A stretch of DNA of 53,710 nt from Bacteroidales bacterium. Its GTDB lineage: Bacteria > Bacteroidota > Bacteroidia > Bacteroidales > WRLA01. Made by a program: the position numbers and the translations under genes. Shown piece by piece: positions 36,269 through 45,191 of the stretch (positions are counted from its first letter, which is position 1; the number at the start of each line of letters is the position of its first letter). The notes beneath the pieces were generated by a model. It was given only the letters and a program-made list of their open reading frames with translations. It was not told the origin of the DNA and did not search any database. The stretch is from positions 1 through 53,710 of the forward strand of contig JAIRTP010000068.1 in assembly GCA_031254805.1 (NCBI GenBank), read 5' to 3'.

Positions 36269-37288
36269 TCATTTTTCATCCGGTAAAAACGCATCCAACT
36301 TCTCTTGTTCTTCAATACGTTTATTCAAGATAGTCCGATAGTTTTCATGTCTCTTTCGCTTATGAAGCCTGTCCGCCTCATTTACAAAATCCAATGCCTG
36401 TTCAAAATTACCGTTCAATTCCTCATAAACGGCTTTATTATAAAACGCCGAAGCTGCCCTGGATTTCCATCTCTTTTCTTTACTAACGCCGTCCCATAAA
36501 TAAACTGCGCGATCCCAATCATGCCGTAAAGCGGCGTTAGCGGCGTTAATCATGATTTGATTGTTAAACGGCGATACCAATATTTCCCTTTGCTCCGTTT
36601 TCCAAGTAGGGAAAAGAGATGTTGCAAATTTTTCGCCCGCTTGATAAGCAATGTAGTTCAACAGTTCGCCTCTTGTATTTTCTATATTTAAAAAAGCAAG
36701 ATAATCCATCTCTCCTTCCGAAGTCCAATAGATATTGTCGGTAAATCTTTTGATCGTGATGAAAGAGTTATCCTCTACGTTAAAAAACCGTATGATAGCC
36801 GATACCATGGCCATTGTATACGCATATCCGGCATAATATGTTGAAATATAGTTTGTTGTTTCCATAATTGAAATATCGTCGATAACCATTAAAACATCTG
36901 CGTCTCGATCTTTAAAATGAGAAATCATTTCAACTCCGCTTAATTGCCGTTGCGCCGTTTCTACAGCCGGAAAAACAGTATCGGCGACAGAATAAAAAAA
37001 TTGAGAATCGCCAAGAATCGATAACAATCCATCTTTGAATGCCGAGACCAGTTCTTCTTTTCGGCAAGTACTGTCATAAACTTTGACGTCATAGAAAAAG
37101 TAATATCCTCCGCAATTTTCTTCGGACGGCAACAAAAGATTTTGAGCCGTCGCAACTCCCGGCATTTTTTTTAATAAAGTATCTTGCGGCACTTTTAATA
37201 CCTCTATATTAAAATGTCTCGAAGAGACGCACCCTGAAAAATACAATAATGTCGACAGCAAGAAAATATAATACTTTTTCAAGTTCAT
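36269..37288 (-). CDS. DUF6340-like lipoprotein with TPR-like C-terminus
   Basis: A 339-residue predicted lipoprotein; the signal peptide ends in a lipobox (YFSGC, Cys near residue 20). A central mixed domain is followed by a helical C-terminal part (INAANAALRHDWDRAVYLWD, SAFYNKAVYEELNGNFEQAL) that looks like tetratricopeptide repeats. This layout matches a Bacteroidota family of unknown function (DUF6340). No enzyme motif was seen. A TACCTTTG promoter lies 21 bp upstream. Confidence 0.7.
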   Translation of the reverse strand: MNLKKYYIFLLSTLLYFSGCVSSRHFNIEVLKVPQDTLLKKMPGVATAQNLLLPSEENCGGYYFFYDVKVYDSTCRKEELVSAFKDGLLSILGDSQFFYSVADTVFPAVETAQRQLSGVEMISHFKDRDADVLMVIDDISIMETTNYISTYYAGYAYTMAMVSAIIRFFNVEDNSFITIKRFTDNIYWTSEGEMDYLAFLNIENTRGELLNYIAYQAGEKFATSLFPTWKTEQREILVSPFNNQIMINAANAALRHDWDRAVYLWDGVSKEKRWKSRAASAFYNKAVYEELNGNFEQALDFVNEADRLHKRKRHENYRTILNKRIEEQEKLDAFLPDEK

Positions 37289-37308
37289 ACCGAAAATTAT
37301 TAGCGAGG

Positions 37309-37316
37309 CAAAGGTA
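37309..37316 (-). promoter_or_regulatory. -7 promoter box for the lipoprotein gene (TACCTTTG)
   Basis: TACCTTTG on the minus strand between the rplS terminator and the lipoprotein start. The -33 region overlaps the T-tail of the terminator. Confidence 0.65.
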
Positions 37317-37331
37317 GATAATTTCAGGGAT

Positions 37332-37365
37332 AAAAAAGAAGCCGGATAGTATTTTATCCGGCTTC
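37332..37365 (-). terminator. Terminator of rplS
   Basis: GAAGCCGGATA and TATCCGGCTTC form a perfect 11-bp stem around a 6-nt loop, followed on the minus strand by TTTTTTA. It lies 22 bp past the rplS stop. Confidence 0.9.
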
Positions 37366-37386
37366 GATTTATTCATAAAACGAATA

Positions 37387-37740
37387 TTATTTTCTTTTTT
37401 CGCGGATTCTTGCTTTCTTACCGCGCAATCCTCTGAGGTAGAATATACGAGCTCTGCGAACAACGCCGCGTTTATTAATGTCGATACTATCAATGAAAGG
37501 AGAAGCAATCGGAAAAATTCTCTCTACTGCGGTATTTCCTGATACTTTACGAACGGTAAAAGTTTCCGTAGCAGAATTGCCCGCGCGTTGCAAAACAACG
37601 CCCTGAAAACTTTGTGTACGTTCTTTGTTTCCTTCAACTATTTTGTATTTTACAGTAACTGTATCGCCAGCTTTAAATGATGGAAATTCTTTTCTTTCTA
37701 CCTGACTTTCAACAAATTTTATTAATTCCGGCTTACCCAT
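37387..37740 (-). CDS. rplS: 50S ribosomal protein L19
   Basis: A 117-residue large-subunit protein at the 30S-50S interface. Family motifs are FKAGDTVTVKYKIVEGNKER, QSFQGVVLQRAG, ETFTVRKVSGNTAVERIFPI and the basic tail RRARIFYLRGLRGKKARIRE. The length is standard. It is monocistronic between its promoter box at 37776 and the terminator at 37332-37365. Confidence 0.97.
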   Translation of the reverse strand: MGKPELIKFVESQVERKEFPSFKAGDTVTVKYKIVEGNKERTQSFQGVVLQRAGNSATETFTVRKVSGNTAVERIFPIASPFIDSIDINKRGVVRRARIFYLRGLRGKKARIREKRK

Positions 37741-37775
37741 TTTATTATGTTTTTATTTTGTTCAAAAAGTGGCTG

Positions 37776-37783
37776 CAAAGATA
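37776..37783 (-). promoter_or_regulatory. -7 promoter box of rplS (TATCTTTG)
   Basis: TATCTTTG on the minus strand, 35 bp before the rplS ATG. A TTTT run sits about 20 bp upstream at the -33 position. Confidence 0.7.
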
Positions 37784-37990
37784 AGCGTTTTTTTCATTTA
37801 GCGAAAAGATTTTTCTATTTTTTTTCATAAAAGCATGAGATTATATTATTCATTGTTAATCAATATAATACACAATGCAATTCATGAATTATTCAATAAA
37901 AGATTTCAAAGATAATTATTAAAAAACTACGTTTGTTGAAAAAAAGCGTCTTACGTTGAGCAAAATTATTGTAACTTCGTAACCGAAATT

Positions 37991-39895
37991 ATGGAACCGC
38001 GCGAAGTTTTAAAAAGATATTGGGGATACGACAATTTTCGTCCGTTACAAGAAGATATTGTTCGTTCTGTGTTGAAGGGAGATGATACGTTGGGATTGTT
38101 GCCGACCGGTGGCGGAAAGAGCATTTGTTATCAAGTTCCCGGCATCATGCTGCAAGGCTTGTGCGTTGTCGTGACGCCGTTGATTGCGTTGATGAAAGAT
38201 CAGATGGAAGGATTGCAAAAACGGGGGATTTCCGCTAAAGCGCTTTTTTCCGGAATGCATCGCCATGAACAAGAGATTGTTATGAATAACGCCGTTAACG
38301 GCTTATTAAAATTTCTTTTTGTCTCTCCCGAACGGTTACAGTCCAATGATTTTCTTGATGGCTTTCGTTTAATGAACGTGGGCATGATGGCTATTGACGA
38401 AGCGCATTGCATTTCTCAATGGGGATACGATTTTCGCCCGCCTTATCTCAAAATTGCGGAAGCGCGACAATATCATCCTAATGCGCCAACGCTGGCTTTG
38501 ACGGCGACAGCTACGCCGGAAGTAGTAGACGATATCCAAGAGCGTTTGGCTTTTAAAAAAAAGAACGTTTTTCAAAAAAGTTTTGAGCGAAAAAATGTCT
38601 CTTATATTGCACTTTTCGAAGAGAATAAAAATAAAAAACTTCTTGATATTATTCGAAAAAGTCCGGGAACGGGCATTATTTATGTCAGAAGCCGACAAAA
38701 AACAAAACAAACGGCTTTGTTTCTGCGGGAACATGGAATTGCTTCAGAATTTTACCATGCGGGACTGAGTATGGACGAGCGTGATAAGAAACAGAATCTT
38801 TGGATGAAAGGCGACGCAAGAGTGATGGTCGCAACCAATGCATTTGGAATGGGAATTGACAAGCCGGACGTTCGTTTTGTGATCCATTTGGATATTCCCG
38901 ATTCGCCCGAAGCATATTTTCAAGAAGCAGGTCGCGCAGGTCGCGATGAAAAGTCGGCATATGCCGTATTGCTTTGGGAAAATGCCGACGTAATTGATTT
39001 AGAAAAACGATTTAGGGAAAGTTATCCGCCGTTGGCGACCATTCAAAGAGTCTATAATGCATTAGGAAATTATTTTGAGATCCCTTTGCACTCCGGATAT
39101 AATCAATCATTTGATTTTGAGTCGAGTTTATTTTTAAAGCGGTATCCGTTTTCCACTGTTGAGTTGTGGAGTTCTTTGAGATTTTTAGAACGGGAAGGAT
39201 ATCTTTTTATAACGGAACAATCGGCGCAACCAGCGCAACTTATGTTTAAAATGGATCATGCAAAACTTTATGAATATCAGGTGGCTAATACGCGCTTTGA
39301 TACATTTATCAAATCCATTTTACGTAATTATTCGGGATTGTTCAGCGATTTTGTTTCAATATCTATCCATGCGATCGCTTCTTTTAATAGGATTACGGAA
39401 GAGCAAGTTATCAATCGGCTAAAGCAACTTGAAAAGCAAGACGTTGTATGGTTTCAACCGCAAAAAGAGAAACCGCAAATTGTTTATACATGCGAGCGAT
39501 TGAGCGAAAAAGACGTCACGCTTTCGAAAGAAGTTTACGCAGAAAGAAAAAAATCGGCGCAAAAACGCATTGAATCAATGATCTATTATGTGCAAAATCA
39601 AAAAATATGTCGCAGTACTACGTTGTTGCAATTTTTCGGTCAAAAAAATGCAAAACCTTGCGGAAGTTGCGACGTTTGCCGTAATAGAAACGCTTTGCAT
39701 ATCGGTCCCAAGCTTTTTGATCAGATTGCTCATTATCTTCAAAATATTTTACAGAAAAACATGTTGACAGCCGATGAAATCAATACGGCTTTTCCTAATG
39801 TACGTTTTGAAAAAGTTTTGAAAGTAATACAATATCTCATGGATAACGAATACGTCTCTTTTAAAGATGGAAAATATCAATGGCTAAAAAAATAA
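37991..39895 (+). CDS. recQ: ATP-dependent DNA helicase RecQ
   Basis: A 634-residue 3'-5' helicase for recombination and fork repair. It shows the RecQ N-terminal motif YWGYDNFRPLQEDIV, Walker A LPTGGGKSICYQ, DEAH in MAIDEAHCISQWGYDFR, TATATPEV, and motif VI QEAGRAGRDEKSAY. The zinc-binding module is CGSCDVCRN plus an upstream Cys (KICRS). The C-terminal HRDC domain is missing, so it is the shorter form. It converges with glyS at a shared terminator. Confidence 0.95.
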   Translation: MEPREVLKRYWGYDNFRPLQEDIVRSVLKGDDTLGLLPTGGGKSICYQVPGIMLQGLCVVVTPLIALMKDQMEGLQKRGISAKALFSGMHRHEQEIVMNNAVNGLLKFLFVSPERLQSNDFLDGFRLMNVGMMAIDEAHCISQWGYDFRPPYLKIAEARQYHPNAPTLALTATATPEVVDDIQERLAFKKKNVFQKSFERKNVSYIALFEENKNKKLLDIIRKSPGTGIIYVRSRQKTKQTALFLREHGIASEFYHAGLSMDERDKKQNLWMKGDARVMVATNAFGMGIDKPDVRFVIHLDIPDSPEAYFQEAGRAGRDEKSAYAVLLWENADVIDLEKRFRESYPPLATIQRVYNALGNYFEIPLHSGYNQSFDFESSLFLKRYPFSTVELWSSLRFLEREGYLFITEQSAQPAQLMFKMDHAKLYEYQVANTRFDTFIKSILRNYSGLFSDFVSISIHAIASFNRITEEQVINRLKQLEKQDVVWFQPQKEKPQIVYTCERLSEKDVTLSKEVYAERKKSAQKRIESMIYYVQNQKICRSTTLLQFFGQKNAKPCGSCDVCRNRNALHIGPKLFDQIAHYLQNILQKNMLTADEINTAFPNVRFEKVLKVIQYLMDNEYVSFKDGKYQWLKK

Positions 39896-39929
39896 AAAGC
39901 GTAGTTTTACAATTGCAAAACTACGCTTT
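39896..39929. terminator. Bidirectional terminator between recQ and glyS
   Basis: AAAGCGTAGTTTT (39896-39908) and AAAACTACGCTTT (39917-39929) form a perfect 13-bp stem with an 8-nt loop between two convergent genes. It starts directly after the recQ stop. Confidence 0.88.
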
Positions 39930-39949
39930 CATTATATTCAAATAAAAAA

Positions 39950-41476
39950 TCAAAATTTCATTTTTACTTTATCGGAAATAATTTGAGGCAATTTTTCGAT
40001 AGCGATTCTATCTTGTCGCATGGAGTCGCGTTCGCGGATCGTTACGCAATTATCTTCCAACGTTTGATGATCGACGGTAATGCAATAAGGCGTTCCAATA
40101 GCGTCTTGACGGCGATAACGACGGCCTATGGCATCTTTTTCGTCATATTGACACATGTGATCCTGTTTTAAAATATCCATGATCTCACGCGCTTTTTCAG
40201 GTAAACCGTCTTTTTTTACCAAAGGCAATACAGCAGCTTTTACCGGAGCTAACATGGGAGGAATACGTAATACGACGCGTTCCGAGCCATCTTCCAGTTT
40301 TTCTTCTTGATAAGCGTGACTCAGAATAGCTAAAAACATACGATCTACTCCGATAGAAGTTTCGACTACATAAGGAACATAGCTTTCATTAAGCTCTTGA
40401 TCAAAATATTGTAACTTTTTCCCTGAATATTGTTGATGCGCGGAAAGATCAAAATCGGTACGAGAATGAATCCCTTCAAGCTCTTTGAATCCGAACGGAA
40501 AAGCAAATTCAATATCGGCGGCGGCATTTGCATAGTGCGCTAATTTTTCATGATTATGAAAACGATACTTTTCTGCGGGAATACCTAACGATAGATGCCA
40601 CTTCATGCGCTGTTCTTTCCAGTACTCGTACCATGTCAACTCTTCGCCGGGACGCACGAAATATTGCATCTCCATTTGCTCAAATTCTCTCATGCGAAAG
40701 ATAAATTGACGCGCGACAATCTCATTACGAAACGCTTTGCCAATCTGAGCAATTCCAAACGGCGGTTTCACGCGTCCGGTCTTTTGTACATTAAGATAAT
40801 TCACAAAAATGCCTTGCGCCGTTTCAGGACGAAGATATACTTGGCTCGCTCCGTCCGCTGCCGCGCCCATCTGAGTAGCAAACATCAAATTGAACTGTCT
40901 GACGTCTGTCCAATTACGACTCCCGCTAACAGGGCAAACAATTTCCAAGTCAATGATCAATTGCCTTATATCTTCAAAATCATTCTCATTCAAGGCGCGA
41001 TTCATGCGATTAGAAATATCTTCAATCTTTTTTCGATATTCTGCAATACGCCCATTGGTTTGAAGAAACATTGATTCATCAAAATCTGCTCCAAAACGTT
41101 TTGCCGCTTTTGTAACCTCTTTATTGATTTTCTCTTCAATTTTAGCAATATAATCTTCTATCAAAACATCGGCGCGATAGCGCTTTTTCGAATCTTTATT
41201 ATCAATAAGAGGATCGCTGAAAGCATCGACGTGTCCAGAAGCTTTCCAAACGGTTGGATGCATAAAAATGGCGGCGTCAATACCTACAATATTTTCATGC
41301 ATTTGCGCCATTGCTTTCCACCAATATGTTTTAATATTATTCTTTAACTCAACGCCGTATTGGCCGTAATCATACACGGCGCTCAAACCGTCGTAAATCT
41401 CACTGGAAGGAAAAATGAATCCATATTCCTTTGAATGTGAAATAATTGCCTTAAAAATATCTTCATTCTGTATCAT
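39950..41476 (-). CDS. glyS: Glycyl-tRNA synthetase (dimeric type)
   Basis: A 508-residue class II synthetase of the single-chain alpha2 type. The start at MIQNEDIFKAIISHSKEYGF is chosen because conserved sequence begins there; an upstream ATG would add ten residues and overlap the promoter. Motifs include SSEIYDGLSAVYDYGQYGVE, LRPETAQGIFVNYLNV, GIAQIGKAFRNEI (motif 2), EMQYFV and ETSIGVDRMFLAILSHAY (motif 3), with the C-terminal anticodon domain at CQYDEKDAIGRRYRRQD. The likely promoter is so close that the mRNA may be leaderless. Confidence 0.96.
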   Translation of the reverse strand: MIQNEDIFKAIISHSKEYGFIFPSSEIYDGLSAVYDYGQYGVELKNNIKTYWWKAMAQMHENIVGIDAAIFMHPTVWKASGHVDAFSDPLIDNKDSKKRYRADVLIEDYIAKIEEKINKEVTKAAKRFGADFDESMFLQTNGRIAEYRKKIEDISNRMNRALNENDFEDIRQLIIDLEIVCPVSGSRNWTDVRQFNLMFATQMGAAADGASQVYLRPETAQGIFVNYLNVQKTGRVKPPFGIAQIGKAFRNEIVARQFIFRMREFEQMEMQYFVRPGEELTWYEYWKEQRMKWHLSLGIPAEKYRFHNHEKLAHYANAAADIEFAFPFGFKELEGIHSRTDFDLSAHQQYSGKKLQYFDQELNESYVPYVVETSIGVDRMFLAILSHAYQEEKLEDGSERVVLRIPPMLAPVKAAVLPLVKKDGLPEKAREIMDILKQDHMCQYDEKDAIGRRYRRQDAIGTPYCITVDHQTLEDNCVTIRERDSMRQDRIAIEKLPQIISDKVKMKF

Positions 41477-41480
41477 AATG

Positions 41481-41488
41481 CAAAAGTA
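41481..41488 (-). promoter_or_regulatory. -7 promoter box of glyS (TACTTTTG)
   Basis: TACTTTTG is only 4 bp before the glyS ATG. With the usual 5-8 nt from box to start site, transcription would begin at or next to the start codon. Confidence 0.55.
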
Positions 41489-41606
41489 ATGTTTTTTTGA
41501 TGACAATTTTTATCTCGAAAAAAGCAGTATTTTCATAAACAATATAACTTCATATTTGGAAAAATAATTTTTTCCCCAAAAAGTAACCTCATATTAAAAA
41601 TTGCAT

Positions 41607-41614
41607 TATTTTTG
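41607..41614 (+). promoter_or_regulatory. -7 promoter box of the metal operon (TATTTTTG)
   Basis: TATTTTTG followed by C, 17 bp before the ATG at 41632. The -33 element is not clear. Confidence 0.55.
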
Positions 41615-41631
41615 CTTGCGTAAAAAAAATT

Positions 41632-42135
41632 ATGATGCGACAATTAAAAACATTCTTTTCGGCATTTGCGGCGGTCATCCTTGTGATCTCCATTATGGGA
41701 GCGTCCGTATCTTACCATGAATGTTTTTTAAGAGGAGAACATGATTTTCATTCTGCGCTTTTTGAAAACGATCACGAAGATCATTGTGTGTGTTGTGAAG
41801 CGACGTATCAAGATAGCTGTTGCCCGCATCAACACGACGGCGAATCTTGCGAATCTCACGATGTTGAAAGTTTTCCGGAAACTCAAAAATTTACCTATGC
41901 CGATTGTTGCAAAATAAAATCAATATTTCTCGAATTGATCGCCGTCGGACAAGAGATAATCCAATCGATCAAAGAGGCATTCTCAATGCTTGTTCTCTTT
42001 TTGAACGACATTTTTCATGATTGGATCGACTTGGTCCGGCATTTTATCTCTGAAATAAAGTATCATGCGCCCCCGCCTGATCTATTGCAGGTTTCGATTC
42101 CTGTAACCTTTATTGATACGCAATTTCTTTTGTGA
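41632..42135 (+). CDS. HYC_CC_PP-like Cys/His-rich secreted protein
   Basis: A 167-residue protein with an N-terminal signal or membrane helix (about 8-27). Potential metal ligands follow in order: SYHECF (the HYC position), a His/Asp/Glu cluster, CVCCEATYQDSCCPHQHDGE, DCC and finally HAPPPD. This pattern matches Bacteroidota HYC_CC_PP proteins, which are often encoded beside TonB-dependent receptors and HMA proteins. A role in binding or handling copper or another soft metal in the envelope is inferred from ligands and neighbours. The start may be either of two adjacent ATGs. It is the first gene of a three-gene plus-strand group. Confidence 0.75.
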   Translation: MMRQLKTFFSAFAAVILVISIMGASVSYHECFLRGEHDFHSALFENDHEDHCVCCEATYQDSCCPHQHDGESCESHDVESFPETQKFTYADCCKIKSIFLELIAVGQEIIQSIKEAFSMLVLFLNDIFHDWIDLVRHFISEIKYHAPPPDLLQVSIPVTFIDTQFLL

Positions 42136-42231
42136 AAATCCGAATAATTTATTTCGTATCCATGGTATGTTTATATCATGGATGTAATGTTTTATTTAAT
42201 TATTTTATTCAGATTTTTAATCATAAAAGAG

Positions 42232-44520
42232 ATGCAAAAAAAGTTTTTAATTATATTTTTAATATTAGGAGCCGTATCCGGTTTTTCACAAAATACGACA
42301 GTTTCGGGTATGGTATATGGGAAAAATGGCTTCGGAGAACGGGAAGCGCTTGCTTTTGCCAATATATATTCCATACAAAATAAGACGGGCGTAGTCGCCG
42401 ACGAAAATGGCAAATTTTCCATCACGTTGAAAGGAAGACTTCCTCAAGAAATTAAAGTAAGTTATATCGGATATAACGCCGATACGATTAAAATCAATGC
42501 GACAACTGGTAATTTAGACGTAGAACTGATCGCAGACGCCGCTTTGGACGAAGTAGAGATCAAAGCGCGTAAAAAAGCGACAGAGATATCGTTACGATCT
42601 GTTCATCAAGCCGAAACGATTACGACCCATGGATTGCAACTTTTGGCTTGCTGTAATCTTTCCGAAAGTTTTGAGAATGATCCGACAGTCGACGTCGGTT
42701 ATTCTGATGCCGTGAGCGGCGCCAAACAGATCAAAATGTTGGGATTGGATGGAAAATATTCCTTATTATTAATGGAGGCTATGCCGGCTATTCGCGGTTT
42801 GGCTTCGATGTACGGATTGACGTATATTCCCGGTTCGTGGATGCGTTCGATCGGAATTTCAAAAGGAGCTTCTTCGGTAGAAAGCGGTTATGAATCGATT
42901 TCAGGACAGATCAACGTCGGAATGATTGATCCGAACGCCACCAATCCGTTATTTTTGAATTTTTATGGAAACAGTGAAGGTCGGATAGAAGGAAATTTAG
43001 TGACCGGAGGAGAAGTTTTCAATAATACCGCTTCTAATTTGATGTTGAGCGGAGCTTGGCAAAATATGCCGATGGATGGAAATAAAGACGGTTTTGCCGA
43101 CGTTCCCGCCAATTGGAACGCCAATGTTTTAAATCGTTGGACAATCGATACAAAAAGAGGACATATCAATCTGCTTTTAAACTATCTACATGATGAGAGA
43201 AAAGGCGGACAGATGGATTTTCTTCGTAATCCGGATTTGCAGAAAAACGGCGAATATTATGGTTTTGGCAATACGGCCGACAGAGCGTATATCACCGCCA
43301 AATGGGGAATATTTTTCGACGAAGAACAGCGTAAAAGTTTTGCAGTGCAATTGGGAGGAACTTATCACAATCAAATTTCATTCTACGGATATGAAGGTTA
43401 TCAAGATTATAACGCGACGCAATATAGCTTTACGGGAACCGTGAAATATATTTGGTTGTCGCCGAATACCAAACATAAAATTGCATCGGGAATAACTTTT
43501 AATTACGATTTGTACGATGAATTGTATGCGTTGAATAGCGCGGCGGCGCCGTTATTTCCTTCTTCCAATTTGAGTAAATATACGTTCGGACGGACAGAAT
43601 ACGTTCCCGGAGCTTTCGGAGAATATACATGGACGCCGATAGAAAAATTTACTATGGTGGCGGGATTGCGTTACGATTATAACAGTTATTTTGGCGCATT
43701 AATCTCTCCGAGGGCGCATTTGAAATATGATATTTTGGATAATTTGATCGTCAGAGTATCGGGAGGAAAAGGATACCATTCTCCGCTGCTATTTACCGAT
43801 TTTTCACGCTACTTAGCTTCTTCGCGTAAATGGATTATCGAAGAGGAGATGAAAGCGGAAGAGGCTTGGAACTTCGGCGCAAGCGCTACATGGTTGTTCG
43901 ATTTTAACGAAGATCGTGGCGGAAGCCTTGTGGGCGATATTTATTACACCGTATTTCAAAATCAATTTGTAGTGGATCCGTTCAAGGCTCACGAAGTCCA
44001 TTTTTATAATATCGACAAATCTACCGCTTTGTCGGCGCAATTGTCTTTGAGCGGAGAAGTAGCCGAAGGATTTGACGTCACGTTAGCGGCTCGTTATAAT
44101 GACGTGAGAACGGATTTTAAATATGGAGATAGCAATCAAGCTCCTTATAATAATAAGTTTAAAGGATTGGCTACGTTGACTTATTCCACAAATCACAAAA
44201 AATGGCAATTCAGCCTTACGACGCAATTTAACGGTAAAGCAAGAGTGCCTGCGCTTACAGATGGCCCGGAGATTTATCATCGCAGCGGCGAAACGGAATT
44301 TTATACCATTATGCATGCACAGATCACCAAGAATTGGCGTCGCTGGAGTATCTATGTCGGAGCAGAAAATTTATTGAATTATACGCAGCCAGACCCGATT
44401 ATTGCCGCCGCCGATCCTTTCGGAAGAAATTCCGAAAGAAGCTATTTTGACGCTTCGGGCGTTTGGGGACCGTTAACGGGAAGAATGTTCTATGCCGGAT
44501 TGCGATTTTACGTAAAATAA
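42232..44520 (+). CDS. TonB-dependent outer-membrane receptor (metal-operon type)
   Basis: A 762-residue outer-membrane transporter. The start at MQKKFLIIFLILGAVSGFSQ gives a clean signal peptide; an in-frame ATG 54 nt upstream does not. A carboxypeptidase-regulatory-like domain (VSGMVYGKN to IKINATTGNLDVEL) precedes the plug, which has CCNLSESFENDPTVDV, DAVSGAKQIKMLGLDG, the cysteine pair in LLACCNL and GLTYIPGSWM. A 22-strand-type barrel ends MFYAGLRFYVK. Receptors with the CCNLSESFE block commonly sit beside HMA proteins, so a metal or metal-chelate ligand is likely but unproven. Confidence 0.88.
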   Translation: MQKKFLIIFLILGAVSGFSQNTTVSGMVYGKNGFGEREALAFANIYSIQNKTGVVADENGKFSITLKGRLPQEIKVSYIGYNADTIKINATTGNLDVELIADAALDEVEIKARKKATEISLRSVHQAETITTHGLQLLACCNLSESFENDPTVDVGYSDAVSGAKQIKMLGLDGKYSLLLMEAMPAIRGLASMYGLTYIPGSWMRSIGISKGASSVESGYESISGQINVGMIDPNATNPLFLNFYGNSEGRIEGNLVTGGEVFNNTASNLMLSGAWQNMPMDGNKDGFADVPANWNANVLNRWTIDTKRGHINLLLNYLHDERKGGQMDFLRNPDLQKNGEYYGFGNTADRAYITAKWGIFFDEEQRKSFAVQLGGTYHNQISFYGYEGYQDYNATQYSFTGTVKYIWLSPNTKHKIASGITFNYDLYDELYALNSAAAPLFPSSNLSKYTFGRTEYVPGAFGEYTWTPIEKFTMVAGLRYDYNSYFGALISPRAHLKYDILDNLIVRVSGGKGYHSPLLFTDFSRYLASSRKWIIEEEMKAEEAWNFGASATWLFDFNEDRGGSLVGDIYYTVFQNQFVVDPFKAHEVHFYNIDKSTALSAQLSLSGEVAEGFDVTLAARYNDVRTDFKYGDSNQAPYNNKFKGLATLTYSTNHKKWQFSLTTQFNGKARVPALTDGPEIYHRSGETEFYTIMHAQITKNWRRWSIYVGAENLLNYTQPDPIIAAADPFGRNSERSYFDASGVWGPLTGRMFYAGLRFYVK

Positions 44521-44604
44521 TGCAAACGACAACAAGTAATAAGGAAATTTAAAATAAGTAATTAAACACTCAATAAGTATTTTAATCTAAAAATTGTAAA
44601 AGTA

Positions 44605-45015
44605 ATGAAAAGTAAAATTTTAAATGTAGGATTATTAATTATCTTCTTTGTTTTTTCAATGAACGCCATGGCGCAAACCAAAGGAGAAGAGACTATTGTA
44701 ATTAAATCGGTGCTTGCATGTCAAACATGTGAAAATCGAATCACGTCCGATCTCCCTTATAAAGTAAAGGGGATAAAAACCGTGAAAGCGGACTCTCATA
44801 CCAATGAAATCACCGTGACGTATCGTACCGATAAAACTACTCCGGAAGATATTCGTAAAGGGATTGCTTCGTTGGGTTATGACGCCGACGATGTACAAGC
44901 CGACGCAAAAGCTTTTAGTAAATTGTCGGAACATTGCAGAACTTCTATCTCGCAAGAAAAAGAAACGGGGAAAAAACCTGCTTGCAGCCCCGGATGCTCG
45001 GGACATCATCATTAG
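44605..45015 (+). CDS. Secreted heavy-metal-associated (HMA) domain protein
   Basis: A 136-residue protein with signal peptide (about 1-23, ending NAMAQ) and one ferredoxin-like HMA domain (about 28-100). The metal loop is SVLACQTCENRI, a CxxC site, followed by GIKTVKADSHTNEITVTY and IRKGIASLGYDAD. A second potential site is the tail CSPGCSGHHH. It resembles CopZ or MerP but is exported. It is the last gene before the terminator at 45096 and completes the HYC_CC_PP-receptor-HMA set. A periplasmic metal-shuttle role is inferred. Confidence 0.88.
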   Translation: MKSKILNVGLLIIFFVFSMNAMAQTKGEETIVIKSVLACQTCENRITSDLPYKVKGIKTVKADSHTNEITVTYRTDKTTPEDIRKGIASLGYDADDVQADAKAFSKLSEHCRTSISQEKETGKKPACSPGCSGHHH

Positions 45016-45095
45016 AAGTATTTCGCAAAAGGCGCTTTTTCAAATATTGACTTAATATTTGAAGCTCGTTTCTTGAAAACTTTGTTGTATTTTTT

Positions 45096-45142
45096 AATAT
45101 CCATTCGCTGTTTATATATTTAGCGGATGGATATTTTTCTTT
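45096..45142 (+). terminator. Terminator of the metal operon
   Basis: AATATCCATTCGCT (45096-45109) and AGCGGATGGATATT (45122-45135) form a 14-bp stem with one wobble pair, followed by TTTCTTTT. The reverse direction has no T-tail, so it acts mainly on the plus strand. Confidence 0.85.
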
Positions 45143-45191
45143 TAAAATATGGGACTTCGGTCGAGTAAAAGGATGACCGTCTTCCGATGTC

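Noticed and set aside
37741..37990. Inverted repeats (ATTATATT/AATATAAT, AATTCATGAATT) between rplS and recQ
   Set aside because: They are AT-rich, with no T-tail or associated gene; chance palindromes are common at this composition.
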